Positions 38,043-47,922 are shown, counted from the first letter of the stretch. The stretch is DNA of 64,000 bases from Polynucleobacter sp. UK-Gri1-W3 (GCF_018881595.1 NZ_JACVQA010000010.1:1-64000), one strand, 5' to 3'. Notes: a model not told the origin generated them from the sequence alone. Program-made: numbers and translations.

Positions 38043-39572
38043 CTACTTGGTTGGCTTATCCAGTTGAAAGGTGACTGGTGCATCCTCGTCAACTTTGGTT
38101 GTGGGAGTGTCTGGCTTGCTTTCTTCGCCGGTGAAGTTAAAGTCCTGGCTCTGAACAGCAGCAGCAGGCTTATCTAGGAGTGTTGTCACCAGTGCGGGGA
38201 ACGCCATCACCAGTACAACCATCACCAACTGCAGGCCGACCCAAGGCAGAGCACCCCAGTAGATGTCGCTACTCTTCACTTCTTTGGGGGCAACGCCTCT
38301 AAGGTAGAAGAGGGCAAAACCAAATGGTGGATGCATAAACGAAGTTTGCATATTGACGCACAGCATCACGCCAAACCACACTAGAGCAGCGCTAGCTGCT
38401 GCTTGAGGATTGCCATTCATAGAATCGAGAAGCACCGGCGATAGAAGTTTTACTGCCACCGGCGCAAGCATCGGCACAACAATGAAAGCGATTTCAAAAA
38501 AGTCCAAGAAGAATGCCAGGAAGAAAACAAATAAATTCACAATGATCAGAAAGCCAACCCAACCACCAGGAAGATTAGAGAAAAGCTCTTCAACCCAAAA
38601 GCCGCCATCTACCCCTTGGAATACAACAGAAAAGCAAGTTGATCCAATGAGGATGAAAACCACCATGGCAGTAATCCGCATAGTGTTCTGATAGGCCTCT
38701 TGTATGAGTCCTTTGAGATTCGGAGTGCTGGAGCGACGCAGCCAAGCAAGCAACAAAGCACCCATCGCACCCATAGCTCCGGATTCTGTAGGTGTGGCAA
38801 TGCCAGTCATGATGGTGCCGAGCACTAAAAAGATCAGTACCGCTGATGGAATAATTCCCATCAGACACTTCTTCCAAAGCGCCCAGCCCTTAAGGGTGAG
38901 TTCACTCTCTGGCACTGGTGGCAAATAGTCAGGCCGGATGCGACTTAGGAAGAATGTATAGAGGGCAAAGAGGGCAATCTGTAAAAGTGATGGGCCCCAT
39001 GCGCCCAAATACATACTGCCCACATCAGCACTGCCGCTTTGAGTCTTTAGTTGGTCTGCAAGCACAATGAGAACTAAAGAAGGTGGCACCAGCTGCGTAA
39101 TCGTTCCTGAAGCCGCTAAAACCCCCGTGGCATAGCGCATGTTGTAGCCGTAACGCATCATCACCGGCAAGGAAATCATCGCCATGGCGATTACCTGAGC
39201 AGCTACAGTGCCGGTAATAGCGCCCAAAATAAATCCCACGATGATGACGGAGTAACCAAGGCCTCCACGAACGCGACCAAAGAGTTGCCCCATGGAATCA
39301 AGCATTTCTTCCGCAAGCCCGCAACGCTCCAGGATGGCCCCCATGAAGGTGAAGAAGGGGATGGCCAGTAATAGATCATTCGCAAGGACGCTGCCAAAGA
39401 TGCGCTGGGGAATTGCTTGTAAAAAGGCAACCCCAAAGTATCCTTCGCCAATAGCAATCGCAGAGAAAAATAAGCCCGCTGCCATTAAAGAGAATGCAAC
39501 CGGGAAGCCAATCAACATAAAGACGATCAGTCCAGCAAACATCAAGGGCGGCATCCACTCCAATGGAATCAT
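38043..39572 (-). CDS. TRAP transporter large permease (DctM family, mannitol/chloroaromatic type)
   Basis: This 509-residue permease has DctM features (AITGTVAAQVIAMAMISLPVMMRYG; TESGAMGAMGALLLA) and the longer form with a C-terminal hydrophilic tail of about 40 residues rich in acidic residues and lysine. The longer form is common in TRAP systems annotated for mannitol or chloroaromatic compounds. Its ATG overlaps the dctQ stop (ATGA). No periplasmic binding-protein gene is adjacent, unlike the malonate TRAP cluster. Confidence 0.88.
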   Translation of the reverse strand: MIPLEWMPPLMFAGLIVFMLIGFPVAFSLMAAGLFFSAIAIGEGYFGVAFLQAIPQRIFGSVLANDLLLAIPFFTFMGAILERCGLAEEMLDSMGQLFGRVRGGLGYSVIIVGFILGAITGTVAAQVIAMAMISLPVMMRYGYNMRYATGVLAASGTITQLVPPSLVLIVLADQLKTQSGSADVGSMYLGAWGPSLLQIALFALYTFFLSRIRPDYLPPVPESELTLKGWALWKKCLMGIIPSAVLIFLVLGTIMTGIATPTESGAMGAMGALLLAWLRRSSTPNLKGLIQEAYQNTMRITAMVVFILIGSTCFSVVFQGVDGGFWVEELFSNLPGGWVGFLIIVNLFVFFLAFFLDFFEIAFIVVPMLAPVAVKLLSPVLLDSMNGNPQAAASAALVWFGVMLCVNMQTSFMHPPFGFALFYLRGVAPKEVKSSDIYWGALPWVGLQLVMVVLVMAFPALVTTLLDKPAAAVQSQDFNFTGEESKPDTPTTKVDEDAPVTFQLDKPTK

Positions 39573-40120
39573 TGCATGGGCTTTTCGTAATGGAGGTCTT
39601 CGGTAGGCAAAGTCACGCTCCCTTTTAAGGCGCCAATACGTTTAATGATTTCCGAAAGACCCTGGAGGCTCAGCATGAAAAAGCCAAATGGAACCACAAA
39701 CTTAATAGGGTAGCGCGCTAGGCCACCAGAATTTAAAGAGTGCTCCATCACTAGCCATGATGGATAAAAGAGTGTGGTCCAAGAGAGCCACGCAAATAAG
39801 AGGCAGGCCGGCATTAAAAAGAAGATCAAACCAAAAAGATCGACCCATAGACGTCCACGAGCAGAAAGCTGGGAATAAATTAAGTCCACCCGAACATGCT
39901 CATTACGTTTGAGTGTGTAGGAGGCACCGAGCATGACGGCTGCAGCAAAGAGATACCACTGAAGTTCTAGTGGCCAGTTGTTGCTTATATCTAAGCCATA
40001 GCGCAGCAGGGCATTTACAGCAGATACCACGCAGGACAGCAAAATCATGATGCTGGCCGCCTTGCCCAAAAACTGATTTACGTAATCAATGCCTGCAGAG
40101 AGTTTGGACCAAAACCCCAT
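39569..40120 (-). CDS. TRAP transporter small permease (DctQ family)
   Basis: This 183-residue protein has four predicted membrane helices and the DctQ pattern NWPLELQWYLFAAAVMLGASYTLKRNEHVRVDLIY (seen across residues 43-77). It pairs with the large permease, which overlaps it by 4 bases. It starts 5 bp after argH on the same strand, so the TRAP pair appears to ride on the argH transcript. Confidence 0.88.
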   Translation of the reverse strand: MGFWSKLSAGIDYVNQFLGKAASIMILLSCVVSAVNALLRYGLDISNNWPLELQWYLFAAAVMLGASYTLKRNEHVRVDLIYSQLSARGRLWVDLFGLIFFLMPACLLFAWLSWTTLFYPSWLVMEHSLNSGGLARYPIKFVVPFGFFMLSLQGLSEIIKRIGALKGSVTLPTEDLHYEKPMQ

Positions 40121-40125
40121 TTGCT

Positions 40126-41544
40126 TTAGAGGTCTGCACGACCCCGCTTGATAGCGGCGAGCACTTGGGCAGGAGCTGTTCCACCAGCATGCTGGCGTGA
40201 TTGAACTGAGCCGTCAACAGTGAGCAATACAAAGACATCATCACTAATGAGTTCAGGGCGATTATCTAAGCCGCATGCAAAACGTAGTTCAGAGAGACTT
40301 AAGTCAGTCAACATGCAGTTTCTGCCAACGCAGGCTTTAACGGCATGCGCTACAGCCTCATGTGCATCGCGGAAGGCTAAACCTTTTTTAACAAGGTAGT
40401 CGGCTAAGTCAGTTGCTGTTGCAAAACCCTCTTCAGCCGCCTTCTTCATGACTTCAGCCTTTACTTCAATATGTGGGACCATATCTGCAAAAATACGCAA
40501 AGTATCTTGCACAGTATCTACGGCATCAAACAAAGGTTCTTTATCTTCTTGATTATCTTTGTTGTACGCGAGGGGCTGACCCTTCATGAGTGTTAACAAA
40601 GATATCAAATCACCATAAACGCGACCAGTTTTACCGCGTGCTAATTCTGGTACATCAGGATTTTTCTTTTGCGGCATGATCGAACTACCAGTGCAGAAGC
40701 GATCGGGCAGATCAATAAAGCCAAAGCGGGGGCTTAGCCATAGGATGAGCTCTTCGGATAAGCGTGAAATGTGCATCATCAAAATGGATGAGAAGGCGCA
40801 GAACTCAATGGCAAAGTCACGGTCAGAAACTGCATCGAGTGAGTTATTGCAGATGCCATCAAAGCCAAGGATCTTAGCGACTTGCTCACGGTCAATAGGG
40901 TAGGTAGTTCCGGCTAATGCTGCTGCGCCTAAAGGCAGGCGATTAAAGCGAGCGCGTAAATCTGTCAAACGACTTGCATCACGGCTAAACATTTCATAGT
41001 AAGCCATCAAGTGGTGACCAAAAGTAATCGGTTGCGCTACTTGCAGGTGCGTATGACCTGGCATGATGGTGGATGCATGTTTCTCTGCTAAATCTAAAAG
41101 CGCTACGCGTAAGGATTTGAGGGTGGCCGCAATATCATCAACACTGCCGCGCAACCACAGTCGCAAATCAGTCGCTACTTGGTCATTACGGGAGCGACCA
41201 GTATGCAAACGTTTGCCAGCATCACCAACTAATTCAGTTAGGCGGGCTTCAATGTTCAGATGGACATCCTCGAGAGCAAGTTGCCAATTAAATTGACCAG
41301 ACTCGATTTCACTCTTAATTTGAGCCATACCTCTTTGAATATCAGCCAAATCTTGTGAACCAATAATCTTTTGAGTGGCTAGCATTTCAGCGTGCGCTAG
41401 GGAACCGGCAATGTCGACCATCGCAAAGCGTTGATCAAAGCCAATGGAAGCGGTATAACGCTGAACAAGTTCGTCGACGGGTTCGGCAAAACGGGCCGAC
41501 CAAGCTTGGGCTTTGTTGGCTAAGGAATTATTTGATGAGCTCAT
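40126..41544 (-). CDS. argH: Argininosuccinate lyase
   Basis: ArgH splits argininosuccinate into arginine and fumarate, the last step of arginine synthesis. The product is 472 residues from the ATG at 41544 ([15 protein letters not shown]); a longer frame back to 41667 runs into hemC and is rejected. It has the superfamily signature [12 protein letters not shown] around residue 290, with the flexible catalytic serine, and the HTGRSRNDQ motif near 120. It is divergent from hemC across only 43 bp. Confidence 0.97.
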   Translation of the reverse strand: MSSSNNSLANKAQAWSARFAEPVDELVQRYTASIGFDQRFAMVDIAGSLAHAEMLATQKIIGSQDLADIQRGMAQIKSEIESGQFNWQLALEDVHLNIEARLTELVGDAGKRLHTGRSRNDQVATDLRLWLRGSVDDIAATLKSLRVALLDLAEKHASTIMPGHTHLQVAQPITFGHHLMAYYEMFSRDASRLTDLRARFNRLPLGAAALAGTTYPIDREQVAKILGFDGICNNSLDAVSDRDFAIEFCAFSSILMMHISRLSEELILWLSPRFGFIDLPDRFCTGSSIMPQKKNPDVPELARGKTGRVYGDLISLLTLMKGQPLAYNKDNQEDKEPLFDAVDTVQDTLRIFADMVPHIEVKAEVMKKAAEEGFATATDLADYLVKKGLAFRDAHEAVAHAVKACVGRNCMLTDLSLSELRFACGLDNRPELISDDVFVLLTVDGSVQSRQHAGGTAPAQVLAAIKRGRADL

Positions 41545-41587
41545 AAACACAGTATATTGGTGTAGGTCTTTGATTATTTTAAATGTT

Positions 41588-42553
41588 ATGTCCCAAACTC
41601 TGAATTCCTCCTCTTCGGCAGCCCCAAAGCGCCTCGTAATCGCTTCCCGTGAAAGTCGCCTAGCCATGTGGCAGGCTGAGCATGTCCGAGATTGCCTTAA
41701 AAAGCTCTATCCTGACTGCGATGTCCAGATTTTGGGAATGACTACCCGCGGTGACCAGATTTTGGATAGAGCCCTCTCTAAAGTGGGCGGCAAAGGTCTT
41801 TTTGTAAAAGAGCTAGAAACAGCGCTTGAGGATGGACGAGCCGATTTAGCGGTGCATTCCCTGAAAGATGTTCCGATGGTCATGCCTGAGGGTTTTGACC
41901 TGGCCTGTGTCATGGCGAGAGAGGATGCACGCGATGCCTTTGTTTCTAATGATTACACCACTCTTGAAGATCTTCCTGAGGGCGCGATTGTAGGTACATC
42001 GAGCTTGCGACGTGAGTCAGTTCTGCGTGCAAAATTTCCCCATTTAGTAATTCAGCCATTGCGCGGTAATTTAGATACCCGCATGGGTAAGTTGGATCGC
42101 GGTGAGTACCAAGCAATCATTTTGGCGGCTGCCGGCTTAAAGCGTTTAGGCCTAGAATCACGTATTCGCGCATTCTTGCCCTATGATCCTTACACGCCGG
42201 CTGCAGGTCAAGGCGCTTTAGGTATTGAGACCTTAAGCAAACATCCCAATATTAAGCAGTGGCTTGATCCTTTAAATGATTTGCCAACCTTATTTGCAGT
42301 TTCTGCTGAGCGTATGGTGTCTCGTCAACTAGGAGGCTCTTGTGAAGTGCCTTTAGCTGCCCATGCTGTATGGGATCAGAGCCAAATGAGCATTCGTTCT
42401 TTTGTGGCAAGTGTTGATGGAAAAGCAATTTGCTTGGCGAATGGAAGTGCCCAAGTGAAATCTATTGAAGACGCAGAGGCGTTAGGTCTTGTGGTTGCAC
42501 AAGATTTGCTCTCACAAGGTGCAGCAGATTTAATTCCAAAGCTCCCGAAATAG
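41588..42553 (+). CDS. hemC: Hydroxymethylbilane synthase (porphobilinogen deaminase)
   Basis: HemC polymerises four porphobilinogens to hydroxymethylbilane. The 321-residue product starts at the ATG at 41588. It has the [14 protein letters not shown] terminus, [14 protein letters not shown] with the catalytic aspartate region, and [12 protein letters not shown] with the cofactor-bearing Cys252. hemD follows by 35 bp. The N terminus carries about ten extra serine/alanine-rich residues before the domain. Confidence 0.96.
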   Translation: MSQTLNSSSSAAPKRLVIASRESRLAMWQAEHVRDCLKKLYPDCDVQILGMTTRGDQILDRALSKVGGKGLFVKELETALEDGRADLAVHSLKDVPMVMPEGFDLACVMAREDARDAFVSNDYTTLEDLPEGAIVGTSSLRRESVLRAKFPHLVIQPLRGNLDTRMGKLDRGEYQAIILAAAGLKRLGLESRIRAFLPYDPYTPAAGQGALGIETLSKHPNIKQWLDPLNDLPTLFAVSAERMVSRQLGGSCEVPLAAHAVWDQSQMSIRSFVASVDGKAICLANGSAQVKSIEDAEALGLVVAQDLLSQGAADLIPKLPK

Positions 42554-42588
42554 AAAAAAGTAACGAAAACTCAGAGCGACGATTAAGT

Positions 42589-43413
42589 ATGAGCACCAAA
42601 ACCATTATTGTCACCAGGCCTAGTGGTCAGGCCCGTCAGCTGATTGAGGTGCTTACTCGTGCAATCGAGACAAGTGGAGTAGGAAAGCGCAGCCTTCCAG
42701 AGATACTATCCTTGCCTTTGTTGACCATTGCCCCAAAGTCCGATGCGAATTTAGCTGACCATATCGCCACCGTTCTAGGCGGTGCTGATCTTGCCATCTT
42801 TGTTAGTCCAAATGCGATTGAGAGCGTCATGCGTTTATTAGAGCGCGATTGGCAAGACTTTTCTAAGACGATTATTCCGATTGGTGTGATGGGTGGCAGT
42901 AGCCATCTGGCATTAAAAAATCATGGCATCGGATTAGAAGAGAGTCCGACGCCCATCATTATTCCTAAGGCCAATGAAAACTGGGATTCAGAAGGTTTGT
43001 GGAAAGAGCTCCAATCTTTACAGTGGAATTGGCAGAATAAAAAAGTAATCATCTTTAAAGGTGAGGGTGGTCGTGATTGGTTGGCTGACACTTTAATCAA
43101 GGCTGGGGCTTCTGTAGAGGCGATTTCTACTTACAGTCGCATACCATTGGATATTGATGATCCTGCTTGGCAACTTGTGAGAGAAATGGATCTGAGTAAA
43201 TCACTTTGGCTGCTTACTTCATCCGAAGCGGTTCGTTATCTTGGCGAAGTCATGAAGGATCAATTCACGCAAAGTCTTAATCCAGCAAGCGCCCTATGCC
43301 CGCATCACAATATTGCCGATGCGGCGGAGATGATTGGGTTTGGTGAAGTCTTTACCAGCGAACCCGGTGACGAGGCTTTGGTTAAATCAACCTTAGCCTG
43401 GTTAACACTTTAG
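42589..43413 (+). CDS. hemD: Uroporphyrinogen-III synthase
   Basis: HemD inverts ring D and closes hydroxymethylbilane to uroporphyrinogen III. The 274-residue protein has the two-domain HemD layout (PF02602): an N-terminal TRPSGQARQLIEVL segment, FVSPNAIESV in the middle, and the second domain with LWLLTSSEAVRYLGE. HemD is weakly conserved; the position directly behind hemC makes the call secure. hemX/hemY do not follow; ubiC is convergent 3 bp away. Confidence 0.93.
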   Translation: MSTKTIIVTRPSGQARQLIEVLTRAIETSGVGKRSLPEILSLPLLTIAPKSDANLADHIATVLGGADLAIFVSPNAIESVMRLLERDWQDFSKTIIPIGVMGGSSHLALKNHGIGLEESPTPIIIPKANENWDSEGLWKELQSLQWNWQNKKVIIFKGEGGRDWLADTLIKAGASVEAISTYSRIPLDIDDPAWQLVREMDLSKSLWLLTSSEAVRYLGEVMKDQFTQSLNPASALCPHHNIADAAEMIGFGEVFTSEPGDEALVKSTLAWLTL

Positions 43414-43416
43414 AGC

Positions 43417-43995
43417 TTATTCTTGGGTCTTGGTAGCGCCCAGCAGAGTAGGTAAGAAGATCTCATTGACCAAAATAGGATGACTCTTTAATCGATAGAG
43501 GGTGCGTCGTGCCCACAAGGGTGAGCTCAAGGCGGCAGAGTGTTTAGAACATCTTTTCCAGAGCTCACTAGCTTTATCAAGGCGAGCAATATCGCGCGGC
43601 GGCTTTGCCTTAAAGTGTTTACGTGTTTTACTAAATAAGACAGCGCCCAAAGGTTTTGTACCTAAACGCAAAATTTGATGGTTACTGCCGCTAGAACTAA
43701 AGGTTGGAATAACGCTGCGCGCCATGACCAAGGGAATGCCATTTGAGCAGAGCAGTACTTCGCGTACTCTGCAACGTCTGATCTTGAAATGAAAATAGCG
43801 ACTTTCGTCGCTATTGAGTGAATGAGGGCAGTCACGCAAAACCTGAACTTCTAGCTTTTGCCCAATTGCTTTCTCAATTTTTTGGGTGAGAGACCCGGTA
43901 TCGCTAAGCCAAGGTTGCCACTCGCGTGGCGCCCGATGGATTTCACCGGAACCGACTCGATTCCATGCAGAACGGAGACGATTTCGGTGAATCAT
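43417..43995 (-). CDS. ubiC: Chorismate pyruvate-lyase
   Basis: UbiC makes 4-hydroxybenzoate and pyruvate from chorismate, the first step of ubiquinone synthesis. The 192-residue protein shows weak but recognisable UbiC features: W..WL.D.GSLT near the N terminus (WQPWLSDTGSLTQKIEKA), the RxVxL-type motif REVLLCSNGIPLVMARSVIP with the active-site arginine, and GTKPLGAVLFS. It starts 2 bp after the rhlE stop on the same strand and is probably co-transcribed with it. Confidence 0.82.
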   Translation of the reverse strand: MIHRNRLRSAWNRVGSGEIHRAPREWQPWLSDTGSLTQKIEKAIGQKLEVQVLRDCPHSLNSDESRYFHFKIRRCRVREVLLCSNGIPLVMARSVIPTFSSSGSNHQILRLGTKPLGAVLFSKTRKHFKAKPPRDIARLDKASELWKRCSKHSAALSSPLWARRTLYRLKSHPILVNEIFLPTLLGATKTQE

Positions 43996-43997
43996 TT

Positions 43998-45539
43998 TTA
44001 GCTACCGCTAAAGCTACGACGTTGACCGCCGGCCTTTGGTTTTGCAAAACGTGGGCCACCTGCAGGACGTGAATCTCCAGAGCGTGCCGGACGTGAATCA
44101 GCCGAACGTGCAGGGCGTGAGTCAGCAGAACGTGCAGGACGTGAATCGCCTGAACGATCGCCACCAGCATTACCGCCACCGCCAAAGCGAGACTCTGAAC
44201 GAGCGCCTGAGCCATAACGACCACCGCCGCCACCGCCAGAGCGATTTCCACCAAAGCCACCACCGGAACGACCGCCACCACCACCAGAGCGACCACCACC
44301 AGGGCGACCACCGCCACCACCAAAGCTTGGCTTGGCTTGTGGCTCAAGACCAGCGATGACTGAAGCAACGATATCTTGCTGTGTAAAGCGTTCGATATTA
44401 CGGATCTTGGCGCGATCACGATGTTCAACCAAGGTGATAGCAACACCATTGCGACCTGCACGACCTGTACGACCGATGCGATGTGTATAGTCTTCTGGTT
44501 TCATTGGCAAGCCAAAGTTAATCACGTGACTAATACGTGGCACATCAATACCACGAGCCGCTACGTCAGTTGCAACCAAAATCTTGGTATGACCTTTACG
44601 TAATGACTCGAGACGACGCATACGCACAGCTTGAGGCATTGCACCGTGTAGAGCAGTAGCTTCGTAGCCATTTGCACGTAATGTATCGGCGATTTTTTCG
44701 CTTTCAACTTGAGTACTTGCAAACACAACTGCTTGATCCAAATCGGCATCAGCCAAAATATGCTCAAGCAATTTATGCTTGTGTGACATGCTGTCAGCCC
44801 AATGTAACTTCTGTTCAATGTTGGCGTGCTTTTCACCTGCATGAGCAAGTTCAACGCGCTTGGCATTTGTAGTCAACTCGTTTGCTAAAGACATAATCTT
44901 TGGCGCAAAAGTTGCAGAGAACATCAAAGTTTGGTTACGGCCTGCACAACGCTTATCAATTGCCTCGAGATCATCAGCAAATCCCATGTCGAGCATGCGA
45001 TCGGCTTCGTCGATAACGAGTTGTTTTACATCGTCCAAGCGAATTGCTTTGCTATCGCACAAGTCGAGCAAACGACCTGGAGTTGCAACAACTAACAATG
45101 CACCTTTCAATGCCTGGATCTGCTTGCCGTATGGCATGCCACCCATAACAGTTGCGATACGGATACCTTTCATGCCGCGAACTAAGTTCACTGCATCGGC
45201 GGCAACCTGCTGAGCCAATTCACGAGTAGGGCAGAGCACTAACACTTTAGGTTGTGCGCGACCTGGTACAGGTGAGTTGTTCGGGTTGTCTTCGATGAGT
45301 TGATTAATCAAAGGCAATAAAAAGGCTGCGGTTTTACCGCTACCGGTTTGGCTGCTGACCAATAAGTCACCACCAGCTAGGGCTGCAGGAATAACCTGAG
45401 CTTGCACGGCAGTAGCTTGGGTATAACCCAGTTCAGCAACGTTTTTGAGGAGTGATGCCGCTAAGGCAAAATTCTGGAATTCAGTTCCAGCGCTATTTGA
45501 GTCTTTCGACTCGTGTTTAGTTTCTTTAGAAAAAGTCAT
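43998..45539 (-). CDS. rhlE: DEAD-box RNA helicase, RhlE type
   Basis: This ATP-dependent RNA helicase is 513 residues from the ATG at 45539. Its core (about 15-380) has the Q motif (GYTQATAVQAQVIP), SQTGSGKTAAFLLP (motif I), VLCPTRELAQQ, DEADRMLDMGF (motif II), SAT and HRIGRTGRAGR (motif VI). The C-terminal 100 residues are glycine-rich (GGGGGRPGGGRSGGGG) followed by four 8-residue repeats of the form SADSRPAR and a basic end, an RNA-binding tail typical of RhlE relatives. It has a long leader (about 186 nt) with hairpins and precedes ubiC. Confidence 0.92.
   Translation of the reverse strand: MTFSKETKHESKDSNSAGTEFQNFALAASLLKNVAELGYTQATAVQAQVIPAALAGGDLLVSSQTGSGKTAAFLLPLINQLIEDNPNNSPVPGRAQPKVLVLCPTRELAQQVAADAVNLVRGMKGIRIATVMGGMPYGKQIQALKGALLVVATPGRLLDLCDSKAIRLDDVKQLVIDEADRMLDMGFADDLEAIDKRCAGRNQTLMFSATFAPKIMSLANELTTNAKRVELAHAGEKHANIEQKLHWADSMSHKHKLLEHILADADLDQAVVFASTQVESEKIADTLRANGYEATALHGAMPQAVRMRRLESLRKGHTKILVATDVAARGIDVPRISHVINFGLPMKPEDYTHRIGRTGRAGRNGVAITLVEHRDRAKIRNIERFTQQDIVASVIAGLEPQAKPSFGGGGGRPGGGRSGGGGGRSGGGFGGNRSGGGGGGRYGSGARSESRFGGGGNAGGDRSGDSRPARSADSRPARSADSRPARSGDSRPAGGPRFAKPKAGGQRRSFSGS
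44067..44162. repeat. Four 24-bp tandem repeats in the rhlE tail
   Basis: Four direct units at 44067-44090, 44091-44114, 44115-44138 and 44139-44162 differ at a few bases. On the coding strand each encodes eight residues, SADSRPAR or SGDSRPAR. They extend the disordered RNA-binding tail and are a likely site of copy-number variation. Confidence 0.85.
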
Positions 45540-45760
45540 GCTATTACACATCCCCTTTAAGGGATGTCTCCGTATGTTGCACCCATGGTTTTTTATAGGG
45601 TGCGATGGTCAAGGGCATCGACCATCAGACAAGCGGCAGCGCGTTTTTTACCTTCGGTGTTTATGACTTCTAAACGGTACGCTGAAATAGAGCTGGGGGG
45701 CGATGAATCAAATTGCTTTAAAAAGCCTCCTATTATGGCATTTTAAGCACTCGATTACAA
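45540..45760 (-). promoter_or_regulatory. rhlE promoter and structured leader
   Basis: On the minus strand TTGTAA (45760-45755) and CATAAT (45737-45732) are 17 bp apart, predicting a start near 45725 and a leader of about 186 nt. The leader contains GATGGTC/GACCATC (45604-45626) and ACATCCC/GGGATGT (45548-45567); the latter overlaps the AGGGG ribosome site just before the ATG. This suggests control of helicase translation by RNA structure, as known for some cold-induced helicases. Confidence 0.55.
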
Positions 45761-45790
45761 GGGTTTTCCCGACTTAATTATGATAACGGG

Positions 45791-46468
45791 ATGGAATGGC
45801 TTTCATTTGGTCTTTTATCGCCAGCTAATGCTGGAATCGTAGATTTCTCAAGTTATCTACTGGGGACCTTATTTGTTATTTTATTACCCGGCCCAAACTC
45901 GCTTTATGTTCTAACCATTGCTCTTGAAAAGGGTTGGCGCTTCGGCGCATGGGGAGCGCTTGGTGTATTTGTTGGAGATTCATTACTCATGATTGCTGTG
46001 GCTTTGGGTGCTGCATCGCTCCTGATGTCATCGCCGATGGTCTTCAGTTTTGTGCGCACCTTAGGCGCTGTTTACTTGGCTTGGATGGGTTTTGGGCTGC
46101 TGCGAAACGGGCAACAGCGTTGGTTGATGAAGCAGGGTGCAAAACCCCCTGAGATTCAAATGCGTTTGATGCAATTACATCCGCTATTTGCTGCACTAAC
46201 CTTATCGTTAACAAACCCCAAGGCTATTTTTTTCTTTATTGCCTTTTTTTCGCAGTTTATTCGTCCGGATTTTGAAAGTCCTACACATACCTTTTTCTAT
46301 CTCGCAATTGTTCTGCAGATGATGAGCATGGCTTATTTGGCCAGTCTGATTTTCGTAGGACAAATTTTCTTAAAATTCTTTCAGCATCAACCCCGTCTTG
46401 CATCAGCCTTATGGATGTTTGCTGGAATCTTGTTTATTGGTTTTGCATTTCGTCTACTGCTTGCGTAA
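45791..46468 (+). CDS. LysE/RhtB family amino-acid exporter
   Basis: This 225-residue membrane protein has six predicted helices and the family signature LLPGPNSLYVLTIALEKGWRFGAWGALGVFVGD near the N terminus and LTNPKAIFFFIAFFSQF in the second half (PF01810). Such proteins export leucine, homoserine, threonine or lysine; it looks nearest to LeuE/RhtB types but the substrate is unresolved. It starts about 66 bp upstream-to-upstream of the rhlE promoter, divergent. It converges on the aldehyde dehydrogenase gene with a 7-bp gap. Confidence 0.87.
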   Translation: MEWLSFGLLSPANAGIVDFSSYLLGTLFVILLPGPNSLYVLTIALEKGWRFGAWGALGVFVGDSLLMIAVALGAASLLMSSPMVFSFVRTLGAVYLAWMGFGLLRNGQQRWLMKQGAKPPEIQMRLMQLHPLFAALTLSLTNPKAIFFFIAFFSQFIRPDFESPTHTFFYLAIVLQMMSMAYLASLIFVGQIFLKFFQHQPRLASALWMFAGILFIGFAFRLLLA

Positions 46469-46475
46469 GACATCC

Positions 46476-47873
46476 TTACTTCAAATACCGTAGCAGCCAC
46501 TCAGTCATTTTTCCATAAGGAGGGCGCGCTGTTTTGGTTCCTTTAAACAGGTTTAAGCCAAAGAAGCCGCGTACCTCTAGAATAGATTTTTGATGGCTAA
46601 AAGTATCAAAGCCAGCTTTGCCGTGATAGCTTCCCATACCGCTAGGACCAACACCCCCAAAAGGCAAGTCTTCAATGGTGATATGTAAGAGTGTGTCGTT
46701 AACAGTGACACCACCAGAACGAGTTTCATCTAAGACCCGCTTCATATTCTTCTTATCTTTACCAAACCAATAAAGAGCCAGGGGGCTAGGTTTGTTATTT
46801 ACATATGCAATCGCAGCGGAAGTATCTGCAACGGTGACGATTGGCAAAATAGGCCCAAAGATTTCTTCATGAAGAACGCGAGCCTCTTGTGGAACATTGA
46901 TCAATGCAATTGGCTCGAATGGCCTTGCGCCAGCACCAGGGTTGTTAAGTAAAGGAATCACTTTTGCACCGCGGTCTAGCGCATCACTCACTAAGTGTTG
47001 CCAGTACTCTAGCTGTCTTTCATCAATTGGTCCGGTTAGCTCTTCCGGGTTGCTAAATTGAATTTGCGCTGCAGCTTGCAATTCCTGGATGAATTCCTCC
47101 TGAATGCTTTGATTAAGCAATACATAGTCTGGAGCGATACAGGTTTGCCCACTATTGAGTAACTTGCCATAAACAATCGAGGCGGCAGCATCTTTGAGCT
47201 TTGCGCTCTGATCAATAATCACAGGGGTAGTGCCGCCTAATTCTAAGGTGACTGGCGTGAGATTTTCTGCTGCGGCACGCATCACTTTTTTACCGATAGC
47301 GCCTGAGCCAGTAAAGAAAAGATGATCAAAGGGCAGGGCGGCAAATTGCTCGGCGACCTCTGGGCCACCGGTAGTGACACAGAATTCGCTTGGATGAAAA
47401 TATTCTTGTATTAGGCTGGCGATAAAGCCTGAAGTGCGCGAGCTTCGTTCAGATGGTTTTAGCCAAACACGATTACCAGCAGCAAATGCAGCAATGGCTG
47501 GAATGAGGGTCAACTGAACGGGGTAGTTCCAGGGGCTCAGAATACCGATTACTCCAAGAGACTGGCTTTCAACCCAAGCTTGTGAGGCGCCCATATGAAA
47601 CGGCACATCTCTTTGCTCCGGCTTCATCCACTCTTTGAGGTGCTTACGCGTGTGCTTGCATGCCTGATAAATCATCTGGCATTCCGCAAGCCGCGTCTCC
47701 ACTGGGTGGCGCACACCAAAGTCCGCCATGAGGGCTTTAGAGATTTTTTCTTCATTTGCTTCAATCATTTTTTCAATGCGAGCAATTCGATCTAACCTCA
47801 CTTCGAGTGTAGGATTTGGTTCAGCAGCGTAGGCTGCTTTCATTTCATCGAGCTGGATAGTGAAGCGGTTCAT
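46476..47873 (-). CDS. Aldehyde dehydrogenase (ALDH3 / coniferyl aldehyde type)
   Basis: This 465-residue NAD(P)-dependent aldehyde dehydrogenase has the shorter class 3 length. It has GILSPWNYPVQLTLIPAIAA, FTGSGAIGKKVMRAAAE, the general-base glutamate in TLELGGTTPVI and the nucleophilic cysteine in NSGQTCIAPDYVL. Likely substrates are medium-chain or aromatic aldehydes. It is divergent from msrA across 49 bp and converges on the LysE-type gene. Confidence 0.9.
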   Translation of the reverse strand: MNRFTIQLDEMKAAYAAEPNPTLEVRLDRIARIEKMIEANEEKISKALMADFGVRHPVETRLAECQMIYQACKHTRKHLKEWMKPEQRDVPFHMGASQAWVESQSLGVIGILSPWNYPVQLTLIPAIAAFAAGNRVWLKPSERSSRTSGFIASLIQEYFHPSEFCVTTGGPEVAEQFAALPFDHLFFTGSGAIGKKVMRAAAENLTPVTLELGGTTPVIIDQSAKLKDAAASIVYGKLLNSGQTCIAPDYVLLNQSIQEEFIQELQAAAQIQFSNPEELTGPIDERQLEYWQHLVSDALDRGAKVIPLLNNPGAGARPFEPIALINVPQEARVLHEEIFGPILPIVTVADTSAAIAYVNNKPSPLALYWFGKDKKNMKRVLDETRSGGVTVNDTLLHITIEDLPFGGVGPSGMGSYHGKAGFDTFSHQKSILEVRGFFGLNLFKGTKTARPPYGKMTEWLLRYLK

Positions 47874-47922
47874 AGTGGATTAATAGTTGGCAGGCATTTG
47901 AATAAGGCATTAGGATAAAGCC

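Noticed and set aside
44036..44461. Long valine/alanine- and histidine-rich frames on both strands
   Set aside because: They are out-of-frame readings of the glycine-rich and repeat-coding tail of rhlE.
45595..45725. Open minus-strand stretch in the rhlE leader encoding about 40 natural-looking residues ending DALDHRTL
   Set aside because: It has no ATG, GTG or TTG start with a ribosome site in frame, and the GGAGG that would serve it falls at the predicted transcription start. Treated as leader.
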